From: Coprinopsis marcescibilis
Lineage: Eukaryota > Basidiomycota > Agaricomycetes > Agaricales > Psathyrellaceae
DNA: 11,129 nt
NCBI GenBank assembly: GCA_004369085.1
Contig: ML210582.1
Coordinates: 2,803-13,931, forward strand
Direction of reading: 5' to 3'
The position numbers and the translations under genes are program-made. The notes below the pieces were generated by a model that was not told where the DNA came from, did no database searches, and was given only the letters and a program-made list of their open reading frames with translations. Of this stretch, positions 9,148 to 11,129 are shown piece by piece (the stretch's first letter is position 1; every line of letters begins with the position of its first letter).

Positions 9148-9936
9148 TGCTGTGTACGTTACGTGGCTCAGATTGAACAGGAACAATATTGAAGATGCCT
9201 TGACCCGTCAGCGCTTATCTCTATTATAGTGTTTCAGTTACTAGGGAAGGTAAGCGCCAGGCCTTACAGGCTTTCATAGCCCTCGCACCGATCTCATCTG
9301 AGCTATATCCATCTTTGATGGTTCATTGACCCACCGATGCCGAGAGGCAACGCATAGGATCAAACCCAGTCAACCAGTTCACATGGATGCTGAACTCGGC
9401 GCTCCCACTCACTCTGGAACCCACAGAGCGGTACCTTGATGAAACAATACGGTTGTAGCCCAAAGCAGAGCTGCATAACTATCGTTGCATACCCCCCTTG
9501 ACATTGATACCACGCGCTTACCATGAGGCAGCCTGAGAGTGCTGCATTCGGTAACCCATAACAAGCCTCGTGTCAATTGAGCCAATGACACGAGGCTTAA
9601 GACCTGTTAACTGTTGACAAAAGAGGGTGTTGGGTCAAGGCAGCCACGAGGCGGCGCCTAATAGACGAATTGGAGACACGAACGACTGCCTCCGACCTCC
9701 GGCTGTACCCGCATTGAGTTAATGACGCCCGGCGAGCTCCAAGAGGTGTGCAGGCAGGGTGTGCAGCTCAGAGATCGAACCTGTGCGAAGGGTGCATGTC
9801 CACGATGTTCAATTGGCGCTATTAAGGACGTTCCGTTCGTTCGAATTCCCCACCCTTCCGCTTCCACTTCCCAACAGCACCGTTCCTACCCTCACTGCGA
9901 ATTCAGAATTCATTCGAGTTTCTCTCAGACTACGCC
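9148..9936. other. Intergenic region between the Helitron and the TPR gene
   Basis: No supported gene. Open frames here (for example 9409-9591 and 9658-9867 on the - strand, 9722-9940 on the +) show no domain features or intron structure. It contains the hairpin at 9563-9598 and, near its end, the pyrimidine-rich sequence (about 9850-9930) that probably forms the promoter and leader of the next gene. Confidence 0.5.
9563..9598. repeat. Perfect 13-bp inverted repeat (hairpin)
   Basis: AAGCCTCGTGTCA (9563-9575) and its exact reverse complement (9586-9598) flank ten bases. Inside, TTG/CAA adds three pairs after one bulged A, leaving a loop AGC. It stands alone between two genes, about 340 bases upstream of the TPR gene ATG. 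It could be a structured transcript element, an operator, or the remnant of a small inverted-repeat transposon. Confidence 0.75.
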
Positions 9937-11129
9937 ATGAGTGCGAGACTGTTAGTAATTCCTTTCTTCCACGAATACAGTTACGCTGACGAAACCCTCG
10001 AAGGAATCTACGAACCGGCACTCAAACCGTTCAAAGGTGGGCCGAACGACCTCTTCCAAATCATCCCCTTGCTGACTTCTCTATTGTAGCAAATTGTATC
10101 TGAAAGGCATGCGGGACTCCTCTCTCCACTGCTCTATAGTCACTGACTTTTATTGACGCACCAGATGTTGCTGTTGAGTGTACAGACACTCGTGGTGACC
10201 ATTCATCTCTAAACATCATCGAGATCGTTATCTTTGGCCTTGACGCGGGCTACGGTATACGATATCTATTGTCCAAAGTCACTCAGACAAGATGGACAAT
10301 CAAACGATCTATCGAACTGTGAGTGATTCCCGGTCGTGCAAGTCGTCTATACATGAGCTTATATCAGGTTTCGAAGCCCAACGGGAACCGAGGCCCTCGA
10401 AATCGTTGCGAGGTTCATGGAAGGAGACGAAATGTGCTACGCGCATTTGGACTTGACTGGTCCAGAAGCGCTGCAGCCTCGCGTCCCACCGGGATGCGGC
10501 GAGTGTTCCAACCCCTTCAGAAAGATGTTTCCACTTACTTCAGTATACATTATAGATCGGGTCCAGGAAATGGAGACTGGGGACAATGAACGCAAGTTGG
10601 CTTTGTCGTGGGATGTATGCGAGGTGGCCGGGAACTCTGATCGCAAGGGAGATGAAGGTAACTGGTTTGCGATCAGTGGAGCGAATGTGAGGCTTACGGT
10701 GCCCCATACTGCGTTTCTGAAAGGGTCCAACGAACCGTGCACAGGAAGCCCATCCAAAATAGAGGAAGAAATTAGGGAACTAAGGGATGCCATTGGCCTT
10801 ACTTCTCTTTGGAATGCGAACTTCCCTGAGCTTATGAACAGTCTCGGATGCCGGCTTGCACGAAAATCTGAAGAAACCGGGGTGCAGGCTGATATCGAAG
10901 AGGCAATCAAGACATTTAGGGAGGTCGTGTCGCTGACTCCCCCTGGCCACGCTGGCCTCCCTGGACGTCTCAACAACCTGGGAAACTCGTTCCTTCGCCG
11001 CTTCGAACGAACTGGTGATCTGCCTGACATTGGTGAAGCGATCGCATCCCTGGAGAGAGCCGTCAAGCTCACTCCCCCTGGCCACGCTGACCTCCCTGGA
11101 CGTCTCAGCAACCTGGGAGGCTCGTTCCT
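9937..11129 (+). CDS. TPR-repeat protein, N-terminal part (partial, runs off the window)
   Basis: A proposed model has exons 9937-10036, 10165-10318 and 10368 to the window end. The last exon (254 codons without a stop) and the intron 10319-10367 (GTGAGT to CAG, 49 nt) are firm. The first exon and its 128-nt intron are the only simple frame-keeping choice but are uncertain. ATG at 9937 follows a CT-rich leader. An N-terminal region of about 230 residues, with a CGEC pair and an acidic/charged middle, is not recognised. From about 10840 come helical TPR units with the signature LTPPGHA-LPGRL-NLG-SF and the period of 45 residues seen in large Agaricomycete TPR proteins. In that family a CHAT protease-like or similar effector domain often follows; none is visible here. 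The role (repeat-mediated protein recognition, possibly in self/non-self responses) is inferred from the family. Confidence 0.7.
10936..11129 (+). repeat. Tandem TPR-coding DNA repeat, 135-bp period
   Basis: The 59 bases at 10936-10994 recur at 11071-11129 with four differences, a period of 135 bp or 45 codons. The repeat continues past the window end. The unit encodes one TPR helical pair. Similarity at DNA level, third positions included, points to recent duplication or gene conversion between units. Confidence 0.85.

Noticed and set aside
9340..9380. Second T-loop-like string (GGTTTGATCC on the - strand)
   Set aside because: Stem bases do not pair and no cloverleaf can be built around it.
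9700..9800. tRNA-like T-loop (GGTTCGATC on the - strand)
   Set aside because: The flanking bases do not form a T stem and no acceptor or anticodon arm can be drawn.
1..11129. CRISPR array or bacterial operon structure
   Set aside because: No regularly spaced repeats; short spliceosomal introns show a eukaryotic sequence.

Overview
The window looks like the nuclear genome of a filamentous basidiomycete, most likely an Agaricomycete that decays plant matter. The evidence is short GT-AG introns of 48-60 nt, a secreted DUF1996 protein with a C-terminal fungal cellulose-binding module (CBM1), a Helitron, and the start of a TPR-repeat protein of the large fungal TPR/NLR-like kind. There are two host genes, both on the + strand, separated by one large transposon read on the - strand.

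Layout: 1-348 is upstream sequence with a TATA box. 349-1755 is a five-exon DUF1996-CBM1 gene that reads as intact (394 residues). 1756-2033 is its 3' flank. 2034-9147 is a 7.1-kb Helitron with both termini visible. Its 3' end on the - strand is at 2034, with CTAG preceded by a hairpin. Its 5' TC end is at 9147. It sits between host A and T, as Helitrons do. 9148-9936 is intergenic and contains a 13-bp perfect hairpin. From 9937 a second host gene begins and runs off the window, entering tandem 45-residue TPR units that are nearly identical at DNA level.

The Helitron carries two - strand genes. The larger is a three-exon Rep-helicase of about 1,600 residues (8465 to 3556), with the HUH motif, two tyrosines and PIF1-type helicase motifs. 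The smaller is a four-exon gene (about 3217 to 2164) encoding a probable OB-fold, single-strand-DNA-binding-like accessory protein with a basic, nuclear-localisation-like tail. Both are broken. Six in-frame TGA codons (five in the helicase, one in the accessory gene) each stand where an arginine is expected, as CGA-to-TGA changes would give. The helicase also has one frameshift, and its motif VI arginine reads as glutamine (CAA). Sample counts show strong CpG depletion: 2 CpG in 4201-4380 against 23 in 1081-1260 of the host gene. The copy therefore seems to have been inactivated mainly by CpG cytosine deamination. It is dead as an autonomous element, although its ends look intact and could be mobilised in trans.

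The least familiar items are the spliced accessory gene, the cluster of palindromes near the Helitron 5' end, and the unrecognised N-terminal part of the TPR gene.
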